Below, piece after piece: positions 51,681-59,483 of a stretch of DNA of 64,000 nucleotides. Each line of letters starts with the position of its first letter. Within the stretch, counting starts at the first letter, position 1. The DNA is from Intestinimonas butyriciproducens (lineage in GTDB: Bacteria > Bacillota > Clostridia > Oscillospirales > Butyricicoccaceae), in contig NZ_JACJKW010000006.1 of assembly GCF_016901775.1 (NCBI RefSeq), positions 1 to 64,000 on the forward strand, given 5' to 3'. The position numbers and the translations under genes are program-made. The notes beneath the pieces were generated by a model. It saw nothing but the letters and a program-made list of their open reading frames with translations, was not told where the DNA came from and did no database searches.

Positions 51681-52232
51681 TCAACCAGCCACGGTGAGCT
51701 GCTCGATGGATTTCCCTTGCTGCCACTGCCGGGAGTAGATTTTGCTGCACATCTCGTATTTTTCAAAGATGCTCCTGGCGGCCTGTTCGTCGCCGTAGAC
51801 CTTCCAGCAGCCCACGCACTTGTGATTGCACGCCCGATTGCAGATAAAGCCCAGCACATCCTCCGGCGGATAGCTCAAAAACAGGCCGATCTCATGGGGG
51901 AATTCCCCCTCGCTCCGGAGCCGGTGGATCAGGTGAACCACACAGCTATTGGGATTTTCCGGCACATAGCCGTATTTGAGAAGCAAGGCTCTGGCGCGGT
52001 GATCGGTCAGATCGCTCTCCAGCGCATTGGGCCGGTAGGCGTAAATCAAAGCGCGGCCTTTGCAAACCCGGAGCGGCAGAACGCGGATGCCCTTGGGCAC
52101 CAGTTTCTTGTTCAGCCGGCACAAGTCTCGCGTCAGATCCTTCCGGCTGGGGCAGGCGCAGGAAAAGAGGTTTCCCGTCTTGATCCCGGCCAGGGTGGGA
52201 GAACAATGGCGAATCAGCAGATCCTCTGACAT
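51681..52232 (-). CDS. DUF3793 family protein
   Basis: This 183-residue Cys-rich protein has the DUF3793 pattern: HCSPTLAGIKTGNLFSC near the N terminus, YRPNALESDL, FPHEIGLFLSYPPEDVLGFI and a C-terminal HKCVGCWKVYGD. Such proteins in Clostridia often occur beside flavodoxins and ferrous-iron (Feo) transport genes, pointing to iron or redox handling; the biochemical role is unknown. The start at 52232 follows GAGGGAAACGCCT; a longer upstream frame runs through the operator region and is unlikely. Confidence 0.75.
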   Translation of the reverse strand: MSEDLLIRHCSPTLAGIKTGNLFSCACPSRKDLTRDLCRLNKKLVPKGIRVLPLRVCKGRALIYAYRPNALESDLTDHRARALLLKYGYVPENPNSCVVHLIHRLRSEGEFPHEIGLFLSYPPEDVLGFICNRACNHKCVGCWKVYGDEQAARSIFEKYEMCSKIYSRQWQQGKSIEQLTVAG

Positions 52233-52300
52233 AGGCGTTTCCCTCACAAAATCATGTCCATGCGAAGACTGTACGGCAAAATGAAAAAACGGACAGTAAA

Positions 52301-52324
52301 TGTGGTTAGCAATAGCTAACCACA
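52301..52324. promoter_or_regulatory. Iron-box palindrome 1 in the DUF3793/dtxR intergenic region
   Basis: TGTGGTTAGC and GCTAACCACA are 10-base perfect arms around AATA, the best match in the island. It lies between the divergent DUF3793 and DtxR-type genes, close to a minus-strand TATATA, so it should control the DUF3793-flavodoxin transcript. Confidence 0.75.
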
Positions 52325-52349
52325 TTGCCAAATATATAGCTGCCGCCTC

Positions 52350-52371
52350 TTGGTTAGCGGTAGCCAACTAA
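52350..52371. promoter_or_regulatory. Iron-box palindrome 2 in the same intergenic region
   Basis: TTGGTTAGC and GCCAACTAA around GGTA match the complementary arm at 7 of 9 positions. The centre is 48 bases from the first box, so two regulator dimers could bind between the divergent genes. Confidence 0.6.
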
Positions 52372-52454
52372 TGCAATTATATACAGGGCAAATTCGCTTG
52401 TCAAGAGGACGGATGGATTTTGTTGACAGAAAAAAATGGCGCTTGTCGGACTCC

Positions 52455-52465
52455 TGTGTTATAAT
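52455..52465 (+). promoter_or_regulatory. Extended -10 promoter of the DtxR-type gene
   Basis: TGTGTTATAAT contains TG-T-TATAAT, an extended -10 element, about 31 bases before the start codon. A TTGACA at 52423-52428 is too far upstream (31-base spacer) to serve as its -35. Confidence 0.5.
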
Positions 52466-52495
52466 AAGCAAAACGCCCGTTTTTTGGAGGTTCCT

Positions 52496-52891
52496 ATGGC
52501 GATTCACGAGTCTGGCCAGATGTATCTGGAAACCATCTATATTCTTTCACAGAACAGCACCTTCGTTCGAGCTATCGATGTGGGAGCGCAGTTGGGCTTT
52601 ACCAAGCCCAGCGTCAGCAGAGCCATGTCCATTCTGAAAAAGGACGGATATGTGAATGTGGATGCTGACGGTGCGATCACCCTGACGGAGACCGGGCTTG
52701 CCATTGCTAAGACGATGTACACCCGCCACACGGTGTTGAGCCAGATGCTGATGGAATTAGGCGTGGACGAAGAGACTGCGACCGAAGATGCCTGCCGGAT
52801 CGAGCATGTGATCAGCGAAAAATCCTTTGCGGCGGTGCAGGCGCACTTGGAGCAGGTAATGAAAATGCGGGAAGATGCGCACGGGCAATGA
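52496..52891 (+). CDS. DtxR-family metalloregulator (iron-type ligand set)
   Basis: This 131-residue protein has the DtxR/MntR winged helix (VRAIDVGAQLGFTKPSVSRA) and dimerisation domain, with no SH3 domain. The predicted primary ligands are Met9 (QMYLETIY), Cys100, Glu103 and His104 (ACRIEHVIS), matching the DtxR/IdeR Met-Cys-Glu-His iron set rather than the MntR Glu at the Cys position. It should bind Fe(II) and repress through the GTTAGC boxes around it. The start follows TTTTGGAGGTTCCT; a longer frame upstream was rejected. Confidence 0.88.
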   Translation: MAIHESGQMYLETIYILSQNSTFVRAIDVGAQLGFTKPSVSRAMSILKKDGYVNVDADGAITLTETGLAIAKTMYTRHTVLSQMLMELGVDEETATEDACRIEHVISEKSFAAVQAHLEQVMKMREDAHGQ

Positions 52892-52968
52892 GCCTATGCA
52901 AATTTGGCGGACTTTGCTATCGAGCGGCAACGCGATAAGTGAATACCTGCCATTTGGCACGGAATATC

Positions 52969-53008
52969 AAATGCGGTGGAGCCTGGATATGGCCTCCACC
53001 GCATTTTA
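52969..53008 (+). terminator. Terminator after the DtxR-type gene
   Basis: AAATGCGGTGGAG and CTCCACCGCATTT form a 13-base stem with a 12-base loop, running into TTAT. The region 52892-53088 otherwise shows no gene. Confidence 0.75.
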
Positions 53009-53088
53009 TGTGATCTGCGCTTTTAAATCAGGAGCGACCTGCTGTGTAAGTTCACCGCCAAGCGTACCTGCTCCATAGCTCCAAACGC

Positions 53089-53232
53089 TTACGGCAGTTC
53101 ATCCTTATGTGTCTGCTGGCTTTTCAAAAACTTTCGGGCGGCTTTTTTGATATTATGGCACACGCCAAGAATAGCGATGCAAAACAGCAGAGCCGCTAAT
53201 CCATATCCAAACGACTGCATTGCCGTGTTCAT
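53089..53232 (-). CDS. Small single-pass membrane protein (47 aa)
   Basis: The frame MNTAMQSFGYGLAALLFCIA continues ILGVCHNIKKAARKFLKSQ and ends HKDELP: one hydrophobic helix with two Cys, then a basic tail. It lies 37 bases after the HMA-domain pseudogene in the methyltransferase operon. The frame extends to 53325, but that part is the HMA gene's DNA in another frame; the ATG at 53232 follows AAAAGAGGCGTGAAT. No family was recognised. Confidence 0.5.
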   Translation of the reverse strand: MNTAMQSFGYGLAALLFCIAILGVCHNIKKAARKFLKSQQTHKDELP

Positions 53233-53269
53233 ATTCACGCCTCTTTTCTGACCGCTGCCGCCAATGAAC

Positions 53270-53511
53270 TCAACCGAATAGTCCTCTTTTTTTATACGGC
53301 TCTTTCTGGATCGCTCCGACCTCATACCCCGTGCCGCGAATGGCGTTCATGAGCACCTCCGTGTCCAGCTCTGTTTCAGAGAGGTCACGGTCTGGTTTTT
53401 GCTCCGGGAAGAACTCACCTTTTTGACCGGGCAGGCTTTGCGCACAGCGTCATTGACATGAGCCTCGCACATCCCGCACATCATTCCATTGACTTCCCTG
53501 TGTACTTCCAC
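53270..53511 (-). pseudogene. HMA (heavy-metal-associated) domain protein, frameshifted
   Basis: From the GTG at 53511 the frame reads VNGMMCGMCEAHVNDAVRKA then CPVKKVSSSRSKNQTV, with the metal-binding MxCxxC of an HMA domain. It then loses similarity and stops, while the next frame continues with LSETELDTEVLMNAIRGTGY and EVGAIQKEPYKKRGLFG to a stop at 53270. The total is 242 bases, one short of a multiple of three, so a single base is missing near 53395. The start overlaps the ribosome site at the methyltransferase stop. It could be decay or a sequencing error. Confidence 0.8.
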
Positions 53512-53519
53512 ATGTTCTC

Positions 53520-54206
53520 TCACTCCTTCTTGACTTTTGGATCATCGAGCTGCGCGGACCGGACGGCGGTCTGCCGTGCCGCGGTCCGTTCATCGGGGAT
53601 CTTCCTGGCCATCAGACAGCACAGCGGCGCCAACGAGCTTCCGAGAAGTGGATGGCGAACGATGGAATAGCCGCGCTCGGACAGGTAGGCCATCAGCTCC
53701 CCGGCAGTCCAGACATGATACACCCGAAAGCCTGAAAGCCCCATGAACCAGAGCCGGAGTCTGGCGCTTCGGCTTTTGCCCCAGACAAAGGTGGGGGCGA
53801 ACAGCCATCCCCCCGGCTTCAGAACCCGCCAGGCTTCCGCCAGAGCTTTTTCCGGGTGAGGCATGACATGGAGGGCGTTGGAGATCACCACCGCATCGAA
53901 GCTCTCCGGGCCGTAGGGCAGCTTGGTAGCGTCCTGGACGGAGAAATGGAGCCGGGACGAATGCACCTGCTTTTTGGCCTGACGGATCATTTCAGCTGAA
54001 AAGTCGGTTGCCTCCCAGCTCCGGACACATGGAGACAGCGGCACGGACAGCTGGCCTGTTCCGCAGGCCAACTCCAGCACATCCATGTCCCGTTTCAGAA
54101 AAGGGCGCATTGCTTTGCAGATCTGCTGATAGGTCGCCTGAGAGCGGCGCATGAAGCCGGCGTAATGCCGTGAAAACCGCTCCCAAAACTGCTTGTTGTC
54201 ATCCAT
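53520..54206 (-). CDS. Class I SAM-dependent methyltransferase (UbiE-like)
   Basis: This 228-residue enzyme has the SAM-binding motif VLELACGTGQLS (about residue 43), acidic ATDFSAEM, motif II-like DATKLPYGPESFDAVV and LKPGGWLFAPTF. The substrate is unknown; the UbiE/Coq5 type methylates C or O on small molecules. It is controlled by an iron-box at 54230-54245 and its own promoter, and heads an operon with the HMA pseudogene and a small membrane protein. In the mirror-image cassette at the window end the matching position is taken by an unrelated methyltransferase. Confidence 0.85.
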   Translation of the reverse strand: MDDNKQFWERFSRHYAGFMRRSQATYQQICKAMRPFLKRDMDVLELACGTGQLSVPLSPCVRSWEATDFSAEMIRQAKKQVHSSRLHFSVQDATKLPYGPESFDAVVISNALHVMPHPEKALAEAWRVLKPGGWLFAPTFVWGKSRSARLRLWFMGLSGFRVYHVWTAGELMAYLSERGYSIVRHPLLGSSLAPLCCLMARKIPDERTAARQTAVRSAQLDDPKVKKE

Positions 54207-54229
54207 ACAGTATGGTCACCTCAATGATG

Positions 54230-54277
54230 GTTAGCGCCTGCTAACTACATCATACTCTTTGTCGCAAGAAATTGCAA
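54230..54277 (-). promoter_or_regulatory. Promoter and iron-box of the UbiE-like methyltransferase
   Basis: On the minus strand TTGCAA (54277-54272) and TATGAT (54254-54249) are 17 bases apart. The box GTTAGC-AGGC-GCTAAC (minus strand, 54245-54230) follows immediately, covering the start of transcription. A bound regulator would block initiation. Confidence 0.72.
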
Positions 54278-54338
54278 GATGCCGCCATATTGGTTTTGTA
54301 TGCTCTTCGGGATCAATCAAGGGAAGAAGCTGGAACGA

Positions 54339-54374
54339 AGAATGACCGGGACACGCATCCCGGTCATTCTTTTC
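54339..54374. terminator. Hairpin between the ABC and methyltransferase genes
   Basis: AGAATGACCGGG and CCCGGTCATTCT form a 12-base stem with an eight-base loop. The T-tract (TTTTCTTT) is on the plus strand, but the hairpin also lies 20 bases after the ABC gene stop on the minus strand. Confidence 0.7.
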
Positions 54375-54390
54375 TTTCGCACCTCTGCCT

Positions 54391-56130
54391 TTACCGGCAC
54401 CAACCGGTGGGATTGGAGCGGGCGGTGATGAAGCGGCGGTAAATGCCCTCCTCCGCCATCAGTGTGTCATGGTCGCCGGCCTGAACGATGCGCCCCTGGT
54501 CGATAACCAGGATCTCATCGGCGTGGCGGATGGTATTGAGTCGGTGGGCAATGACCAGCAGGGTCTTGCCCCGGCACAGTTGGGTGATGGCCTCCTGGAT
54601 GTAGCTCTCGTTGTCGGCGTCCACGCTGGCAGTGGCCTCATCCAGAATGACGATGGGCGCGTCCTTCAGAATGCAGCGGGCGATGGAGATCCGCTGCCGC
54701 TCTCCGCCGGACAGGCTGGCCCCGCCTTCCCCGATGACCGTGTCAAAGCCGTCGGGCAGTTCCATGATGAAGTCATAGCATCGGGCTTTTCTGGCCGCCT
54801 CATAGACCTCCTCCCGTGTGGCGTCTGTCCGTCCCATGGCGATGTTGTTGTAGACGGTATCCTGGAAGAGATAGACCCGCTGAAACACCATGGAGATCTG
54901 ATCCATCAGATCAGAGAGAGGAATATCGCGGATGTCCCTGCCCCGTACCAGGATCTGTCCCTGTTTGACATCCCAAAACCGGGAGAGCAGGTTGGCTACC
55001 GTACTCTTGCCGCCGCCGGAGGGCCCCACCAGGGCCAGCATCCGGTTTTTCTCCAGCGTGAAAGAGACATCATGCAGCACCTCTTTCTCCCCGTAGGCAA
55101 AGGTGACATTCCGGAACTCCACCTCCGGGGCACCGCCGGCTTTGGGTAAGGATTCCCGGCCCCGGTCGGGCAGCTCCGGCTGGGCCAGTACCGCCTCGAT
55201 CCGGTCCATGCAGGCGTTCATCACCGTCAGGCGGGTGGCCTGGCTGTAGAGCGCCTTCATGGGGCCGAAGAGGTCAAAGACGAAGAGCAGGACACCCAGC
55301 AGGAAGGTGATGGAGAGCTGCCCACGGCCATAGAGCCAGAGGGACAGGGGAATTATCAGCACCGAGCCCAGACCGCACACCAGATAGAGAGCCCGCATCC
55401 AGGGGGCCTGGCTTTCCTCGAACGCAATGCTGACCTTGCGGCTCCGGGCGAAATTCTCGGTGAGCTCCGCGGAACGCTCTCCCAGCAGATTGAAGGTCTT
55501 TGCGATGCCGATGCCCTCCACATAATCCAGCACTGCCCGCGTGAGAGCCTCGCTCTGCTCCTGTCGGACATCAGAGTGAGCCAGGGTGCTCCCCAGGGAA
55601 GCGCGGCCCAGCTGCCAAATGATCCCTACCACCGCCAGGGCGGCCAGTCCCAGCCAGGGATTCAGGAAGGCCAGCCACAGCACAAGAATGGCTTGGGCAA
55701 AGGTATAGCTCATCATGTTGGCAATGTCGTGCATACAGTTCTCCTCAATGAACACCATGTCGGTGGACAGAACGGAACTGATTTTGCCGATGTTGCCCTC
55801 TGTGAAATAGCCCATGGGCAGGCGGCGCAAATGCCGTCCCAGCTCCATGCGCAGATCGGCGAATACCATATAGCCCGCCGCGGCCTGGAGCCGGTCGGCG
55901 ATGTTCTGGCACAGGCACTCCAGCAGAACGCAGCCCACCGTGCCCACCGCCAGCCACAGGCACAGCCGTGCCGTCATGGTTCCCTGGAGAAAAGCGCTCA
56001 GGGCCAGGAAGGACAGACCGATGGGGGCCTTGGACAGCATGGCCTTCAGGAACGCAAAGACAAAGGCCAGCTTGATCCGCCCCTGATAGGGGCCGGATAC
56101 GGACAGGATTCGTTTCATCAGCGCGATCAT
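54391..56130 (-). CDS. ABC half-transporter (YbtQ-like), second of the left pair
   Basis: This 579-residue protein fuses a six-helix ABC exporter-fold membrane domain (about residues 15-310) to an ATPase domain: Walker A GPSGGGKST, signature LSGGERQR, Walker B IVILDEAT, H-loop IAHR. It overlaps its partner by 4 bases and should form a heterodimer with it. Paired half-transporters of this type import siderophore-iron (YbtPQ) in some bacteria and export drugs or peptides in others; the iron-box upstream favours a metallophore role. Direction of transport is not visible in sequence. Confidence 0.88.
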   Translation of the reverse strand: MIALMKRILSVSGPYQGRIKLAFVFAFLKAMLSKAPIGLSFLALSAFLQGTMTARLCLWLAVGTVGCVLLECLCQNIADRLQAAAGYMVFADLRMELGRHLRRLPMGYFTEGNIGKISSVLSTDMVFIEENCMHDIANMMSYTFAQAILVLWLAFLNPWLGLAALAVVGIIWQLGRASLGSTLAHSDVRQEQSEALTRAVLDYVEGIGIAKTFNLLGERSAELTENFARSRKVSIAFEESQAPWMRALYLVCGLGSVLIIPLSLWLYGRGQLSITFLLGVLLFVFDLFGPMKALYSQATRLTVMNACMDRIEAVLAQPELPDRGRESLPKAGGAPEVEFRNVTFAYGEKEVLHDVSFTLEKNRMLALVGPSGGGKSTVANLLSRFWDVKQGQILVRGRDIRDIPLSDLMDQISMVFQRVYLFQDTVYNNIAMGRTDATREEVYEAARKARCYDFIMELPDGFDTVIGEGGASLSGGERQRISIARCILKDAPIVILDEATASVDADNESYIQEAITQLCRGKTLLVIAHRLNTIRHADEILVIDQGRIVQAGDHDTLMAEEGIYRRFITARSNPTGWCR

Positions 56131-57923
56131 GCCTCGTCACCTCCTTTCTCCGCAGAGACACGCCAGGCAGCGGCTCCCTCGGCAGCCCGCCACAGTTTTT
56201 CATAGGCGGGGCAAGTCTTTCGCAATGTATCGTGGCGGCCGATCCCTGCCACATTGCCCTGGTCCAGCACCACGATCTGATCGGCGCCTGCAATGGACTG
56301 AAGCCGGTGGGCGATGACGATGACCGTCTTGCCCCGGATCACCTCGGCAATGGCGGCGTTCATTTTCTCCTCATTCTCCGGGTCCAAAAAAGCGGTGGCC
56401 TCATCCAGCACCACGATGGGAGCGTCCTTCAAAATCGCCCGGGCCAGGGCGATCCGCTGCCGCTCTCCGCCGGAAAGCCCCTTGCCTCCGTCACCGGCCA
56501 TGGTATAGATTCCTTTTTCCAGCCGTTTCAGAAACTCTCCGCATTGAGCCCGTTCCGCCGCCGCCAGCACCTCCTCGTCGGTGGCGCCGGGTCTTCCCAG
56601 CCGGATGTTCTCCAACAGGCTGGTGTTGAACAGGAACTGCTCCTGCGCCACGAAGGAGATCTGCTCATTCAGAGAGGCGAGGGACATCTCTCGCAGGTCT
56701 TGCCCCCCCAGCGTGATGCGTCCGTCGGTCACATCGTAAAAGTGGACCAGCAGCTTGGCAAGGGTCGATTTCCCGCTGCCGGATTCTCCCACCAAAGCAG
56801 TGAGGCTCCCCTGTGGGACAGAGAAGGAGATGCCGTGGAGGACTTCGTCCTTTTCGCGGCCCAGGCCGCCTTCTCTTCCGCCTTCGGCGGAATTCACCTT
56901 GTAAGAAAACCGCACATTCTCAAAGCGGATCTGCAAATCGTTTCCGTTGAACTCCGTTTTTCCTTCTTTCAGGGGCGGAATATTGAACAGAGATTCCATT
57001 TGGTCAATCTTGTAGCTCAGCTGGGGCAGCACCGACATAAAGTTCATGGCCCGGACCAAAGGCGGCCCCACGGAAAAGGACATGCACAATACCAGCGCGT
57101 AATCCGGCAAGGTGGAGGCGCCGGCGAGCACCAGATAGCCGCCGGCTGGCAGCAGCACCAGCGCCACGCAGGGCAAAATGCTGGTGTAGAGGGCCATCCA
57201 CAGCCAGCAGGCCCGGAACCAATCCAGAGTAAAATCCCGGTAGTTTTTTACATCGGTCTCAAAGCGGTGATAGGACTCTCCGTCCCGGTTGAAGACTTTC
57301 ACGACTTCCATGCCGTTGATGTACTCCACGATGGTGTTGTTCATTTTCTGCCCGGCGGCGTAGTAGTCCCCCATCTTGCTCATGCCGGAGCGGTACATCA
57401 TGCCCATGGCCAGCACGCCCAGGGGGAGGGAGCAGAGGGAAAGCAGACCAAGCTTCCAGTCCGTGAGGAACATAGCCGCAAATACCACCACCGGCACCGC
57501 CAGATTGGACAGCCCTTCCGGCAGGGCGTGGGCCAGCAGAAGTTCCATGCTCTCAATGTCGTCAATGAACATCTTCTTCCAGACTCCAACACCTTTCTCC
57601 TGGATTGCGCCCAGGGGCTGCTTTTCCAGTTTGCTCTGGAGATGGAGCCGGAGGTTTTCCAAAGTATGATAGGCGGAACGGTGGGACAGTGCCAGTCCCT
57701 CCACATAGAGAAGGCCGTAGAGGGCCATGCACAGAGCCATGGCCCCGGCGCTCGTCAGGGTTTCCTCCAATGTGAGACTGCCCCCAGTCAGCAGGGGTCT
57801 CAGCAGGCGGTAGAGGAAGAAATAGGGCAGCACGCTCATGGCCACGCCGGCCACCAGCACCAGAATGGAGGCGTAGGTGGTCTTCCGGTGGCGTCCAGTG
57901 TAGCGCAGGACTTTTTGAAACAC
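56127..57923 (-). CDS. ABC half-transporter (YbtP-like), first of the left pair
   Basis: This 598-residue protein has the same six-helix plus ATPase layout (Walker A GESGSGKST, LSGGERQR, IVVLDEATAF). A 15-residue Gly/Glu insertion (NSAEGGREGGLGREKD) lies just before the Walker A strand and is absent from the other three. The start is GTG, after AAAGGAGTGATACT. The iron-box at 57941-57956 lies directly before that ribosome site. Confidence 0.88.
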   Translation of the reverse strand: MFQKVLRYTGRHRKTTYASILVLVAGVAMSVLPYFFLYRLLRPLLTGGSLTLEETLTSAGAMALCMALYGLLYVEGLALSHRSAYHTLENLRLHLQSKLEKQPLGAIQEKGVGVWKKMFIDDIESMELLLAHALPEGLSNLAVPVVVFAAMFLTDWKLGLLSLCSLPLGVLAMGMMYRSGMSKMGDYYAAGQKMNNTIVEYINGMEVVKVFNRDGESYHRFETDVKNYRDFTLDWFRACWLWMALYTSILPCVALVLLPAGGYLVLAGASTLPDYALVLCMSFSVGPPLVRAMNFMSVLPQLSYKIDQMESLFNIPPLKEGKTEFNGNDLQIRFENVRFSYKVNSAEGGREGGLGREKDEVLHGISFSVPQGSLTALVGESGSGKSTLAKLLVHFYDVTDGRITLGGQDLREMSLASLNEQISFVAQEQFLFNTSLLENIRLGRPGATDEEVLAAAERAQCGEFLKRLEKGIYTMAGDGGKGLSGGERQRIALARAILKDAPIVVLDEATAFLDPENEEKMNAAIAEVIRGKTVIVIAHRLQSIAGADQIVVLDQGNVAGIGRHDTLRKTCPAYEKLWRAAEGAAAWRVSAEKGGDEA

Positions 57924-57940
57924 AGTATCACTCCTTTTTA

Positions 57941-57956
57941 GTTAGTTATTGCTAAC
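57941..57956. promoter_or_regulatory. Iron-box in the leader of the left ABC operon
   Basis: On the minus strand GTTAGC-AATA-ACTAAC lies 8 bases before the ribosome site of the ABC gene. The 19-base stretch 57956-57938 is identical to 59453-59471 of the right cassette, so the leader was copied along with the genes. Confidence 0.72.
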
Positions 57957-57971
57957 TCATTGGCGAGAAAA

Positions 57972-57990
57972 AAGCCTCCGCAGAGGCATT
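57972..57990 (-). terminator. Terminator after left TetR gene
   Basis: GCCTC and GAGGC form a short stem around TGCG on the minus strand, followed by TTTTTTC. It separates the TetR gene from the ABC genes; some readthrough is needed unless there is a promoter I cannot see. Confidence 0.6.
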
Positions 57991-57992
57991 TT

Positions 57993-58613
57993 TCACCCCT
58001 TGGGGAATCCCAGGGCGGCATACCAGTCAAAGAGACGGCAGACCAAAGTGCAGTGGCGCTGGATCTCCGGCCAGGCGAAGGCGTGGATAAAGGGCTCGTA
58101 AATGGTGGTCCAGAAGGCGGACAGGACCACATGAAGCTCCTCCCGCGTCATGTCCACCGTACACAAGCCCCGGCGTCTGGCCTCGGCGTAGTAGGTCCAG
58201 GTGCCTTCCGTCATTTTCTCCACCCAGTCGTGCTGAAAGTTGGCGTAGGCGGTGCCCTCCGCTCCGGTGAGCAGCAGCACAAAGCCATCCCGCCGCTCAT
58301 TGAGAAAGCGGAACCACCACAGCATGTATTCCTCATCCATATACCACGCCCGGATCAGATCTTCGTCGGAGAGAGCGGATGCCGGCACCGCCGTCCGCTC
58401 CTCATAAACAGCATCCAAATCCGCCACCGTATCCGCCACCACAGCGCGAAACAGCTCCTCTTTTCCGGCGTAACGCTTATAAAGAGCCCCGGTTGTCACC
58501 CCAGCCCGCTGGCAGATGGATTTCAGGGAAGCCTTCTCAAAGCCCAGCGTCCGGAACTCCTCTTTGGCGCTGTCCATGATCCGAGGGTCAATGGAAGTAT
58601 CCGGTTTTGCCAT
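57993..58613 (-). CDS. TetR-family regulator, left cassette
   Basis: This 206-residue protein has an N-terminal TetR helix-turn-helix (ASLKSICQRAGVTTGALYKR then YAGKEELFRAVV) and a helical ligand domain. The start at 58613 follows TTGGGAGGGATGTT. It heads the left cassette and is divergent from the right TetR gene. The palindrome at 58631-58664 is the likely autoregulatory site. The effector could be the substrate of the neighbouring ABC pair. Confidence 0.88.
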   Translation of the reverse strand: MAKPDTSIDPRIMDSAKEEFRTLGFEKASLKSICQRAGVTTGALYKRYAGKEELFRAVVADTVADLDAVYEERTAVPASALSDEDLIRAWYMDEEYMLWWFRFLNERRDGFVLLLTGAEGTAYANFQHDWVEKMTEGTWTYYAEARRRGLCTVDMTREELHVVLSAFWTTIYEPFIHAFAWPEIQRHCTLVCRLFDWYAALGFPKG

Positions 58614-58630
58614 AACATCCCTCCCAATGA

Positions 58631-58664
58631 TTGATAATTTGATTACCGATAATCTAATTATCAA
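58631..58664. promoter_or_regulatory. Operator palindrome of the left TetR gene
   Basis: TTGATAATTTGATTA and TAATCTAATTATCAA are 15-base arms (14 of 15 complementary) around CCGA. It starts at the -10 box of the left TetR promoter and covers the start of transcription. Confidence 0.75.
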
Positions 58665-58734
58665 TATAGCATCCCTTTCTGCCCCTGTCAAGGGGAAATC
58701 CTCTCTTGACAAACTTGCTTTTTGGTTGTATATT
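58663..58734. promoter_or_regulatory. Divergent TetR promoters
   Basis: Minus strand: TTGACA (58691-58686) and TATATT (58668-58663), 17 bases apart, for the left TetR. Plus strand: TTGACA (58706-58711) and TATATT (58729-58734), 17 bases apart, for the right TetR. The hexamers are identical on both sides, and the -35 boxes are 14 bases apart, so this is the symmetry centre of the mirrored cassettes. Confidence 0.82.
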
Positions 58735-58765
58735 CAAAACATCGTTATAAAACAGTGTTTTGAAT
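58732..58765. promoter_or_regulatory. Operator palindrome of the right TetR gene
   Basis: ATTCAAAACA and TGTTTTGAAT are perfect 10-base arms around 14 bases. It overlaps the -10 box of the right TetR promoter. Its sequence differs completely from the left operator, so the two TetR proteins probably have separate specificities. Confidence 0.72.
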
Positions 58766-58779
58766 TGTGAGGCGATACC

Positions 58780-59409
58780 ATGGCAAAGCAGATCGAAGGG
58801 GTCTATGAAAATGTACTTCGCTGCGCCCGTCGGGAATTTTTGGAAAAAGGCTTTGCTCTGACCTCCCTGCGGGACATCGCCAAGGCGGCGGGAACCAGCA
58901 CCGGCTCCATCTATACCCGCTTTACCGACAAGGCGGGATTGTTCCGGGCCTTGGTGGAGCCTGCTGCCGGAGAGCTGAAGCGCCGTTTTTTGGAGATTCA
59001 GGAGTCTTTTCACCGGTTTGACGGCCAAACCCAGCAGGAGGAGATGGGGCGTTACACTGCCCATGCCCAGGAGGGACTGTTTGACTACATCTATGAGCAC
59101 CTGCCGGAGTTTGAACTGCTGCTCCGCCGGGCCGCCGGGACGGAATATGCCCACTATATTGACGAGTTGGTGGAGATCGAAGTCAGTTACACCTACAAAT
59201 ACATGGAGGTCATCGGCTGTGAGAGCGTCCGCTCCGGTCAGGTCACCGAGGACTTGATCCATATCGTTACCACCGCCTACTTCAACGGAATGTTTGAGCC
59301 GGTGCGGCACCGCATGGATAAGGCCCGGGCGCTCCACTATATCCGCCAGCTCAACCGCTATCACATGGCGGGATTTGAGACGATTTTTCATCCCGAAAAC
59401 TTCCAGTAG
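58780..59409 (+). CDS. TetR-family regulator, right cassette
   Basis: This 209-residue protein has a TetR helix-turn-helix (TSLRDIAKAAGTSTGSIYTR then FTDKAGLFRAL) and a helical ligand-binding domain. It is clearly diverged from its left counterpart. The start follows TTGTGAGGCGATACC. A terminator at 59411-59440 and an iron-box separate it from the ABC pair. Confidence 0.88.
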   Translation: MAKQIEGVYENVLRCARREFLEKGFALTSLRDIAKAAGTSTGSIYTRFTDKAGLFRALVEPAAGELKRRFLEIQESFHRFDGQTQQEEMGRYTAHAQEGLFDYIYEHLPEFELLLRRAAGTEYAHYIDELVEIEVSYTYKYMEVIGCESVRSGQVTEDLIHIVTTAYFNGMFEPVRHRMDKARALHYIRQLNRYHMAGFETIFHPENFQ

Positions 59410-59410
59410 T

Positions 59411-59440
59411 GCAAAAGGCCGCTTTCCCGGCGGCCTTTTC
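59411..59440 (+). terminator. Terminator after right TetR gene
   Basis: AAAAGGCCGC and GCGGCCTTTT pair around a short loop just after the TetR stop, with T residues following. Confidence 0.85.
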
Positions 59441-59452
59441 ATAGAACCAAAG

Positions 59453-59468
59453 GTTAGCAATAACTAAC
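59453..59468. promoter_or_regulatory. Iron-box in the leader of the right ABC operon
   Basis: GTTAGC-AATA-ACTAAC lies immediately before the ribosome site AAGGAGG of the ABC gene. The 19 bases 59453-59471 are identical to the left cassette's leader on the opposite strand. Confidence 0.72.
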
Positions 59469-59483
59469 TAAGGAGGCTTATTT

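Noticed and set aside
57993-58712. Longer TetR start at 58712 (239 residues)
   Set aside because: The extra 33 residues would be read from the divergent promoter and operator DNA; the ATG at 58613 has a strong ribosome site.
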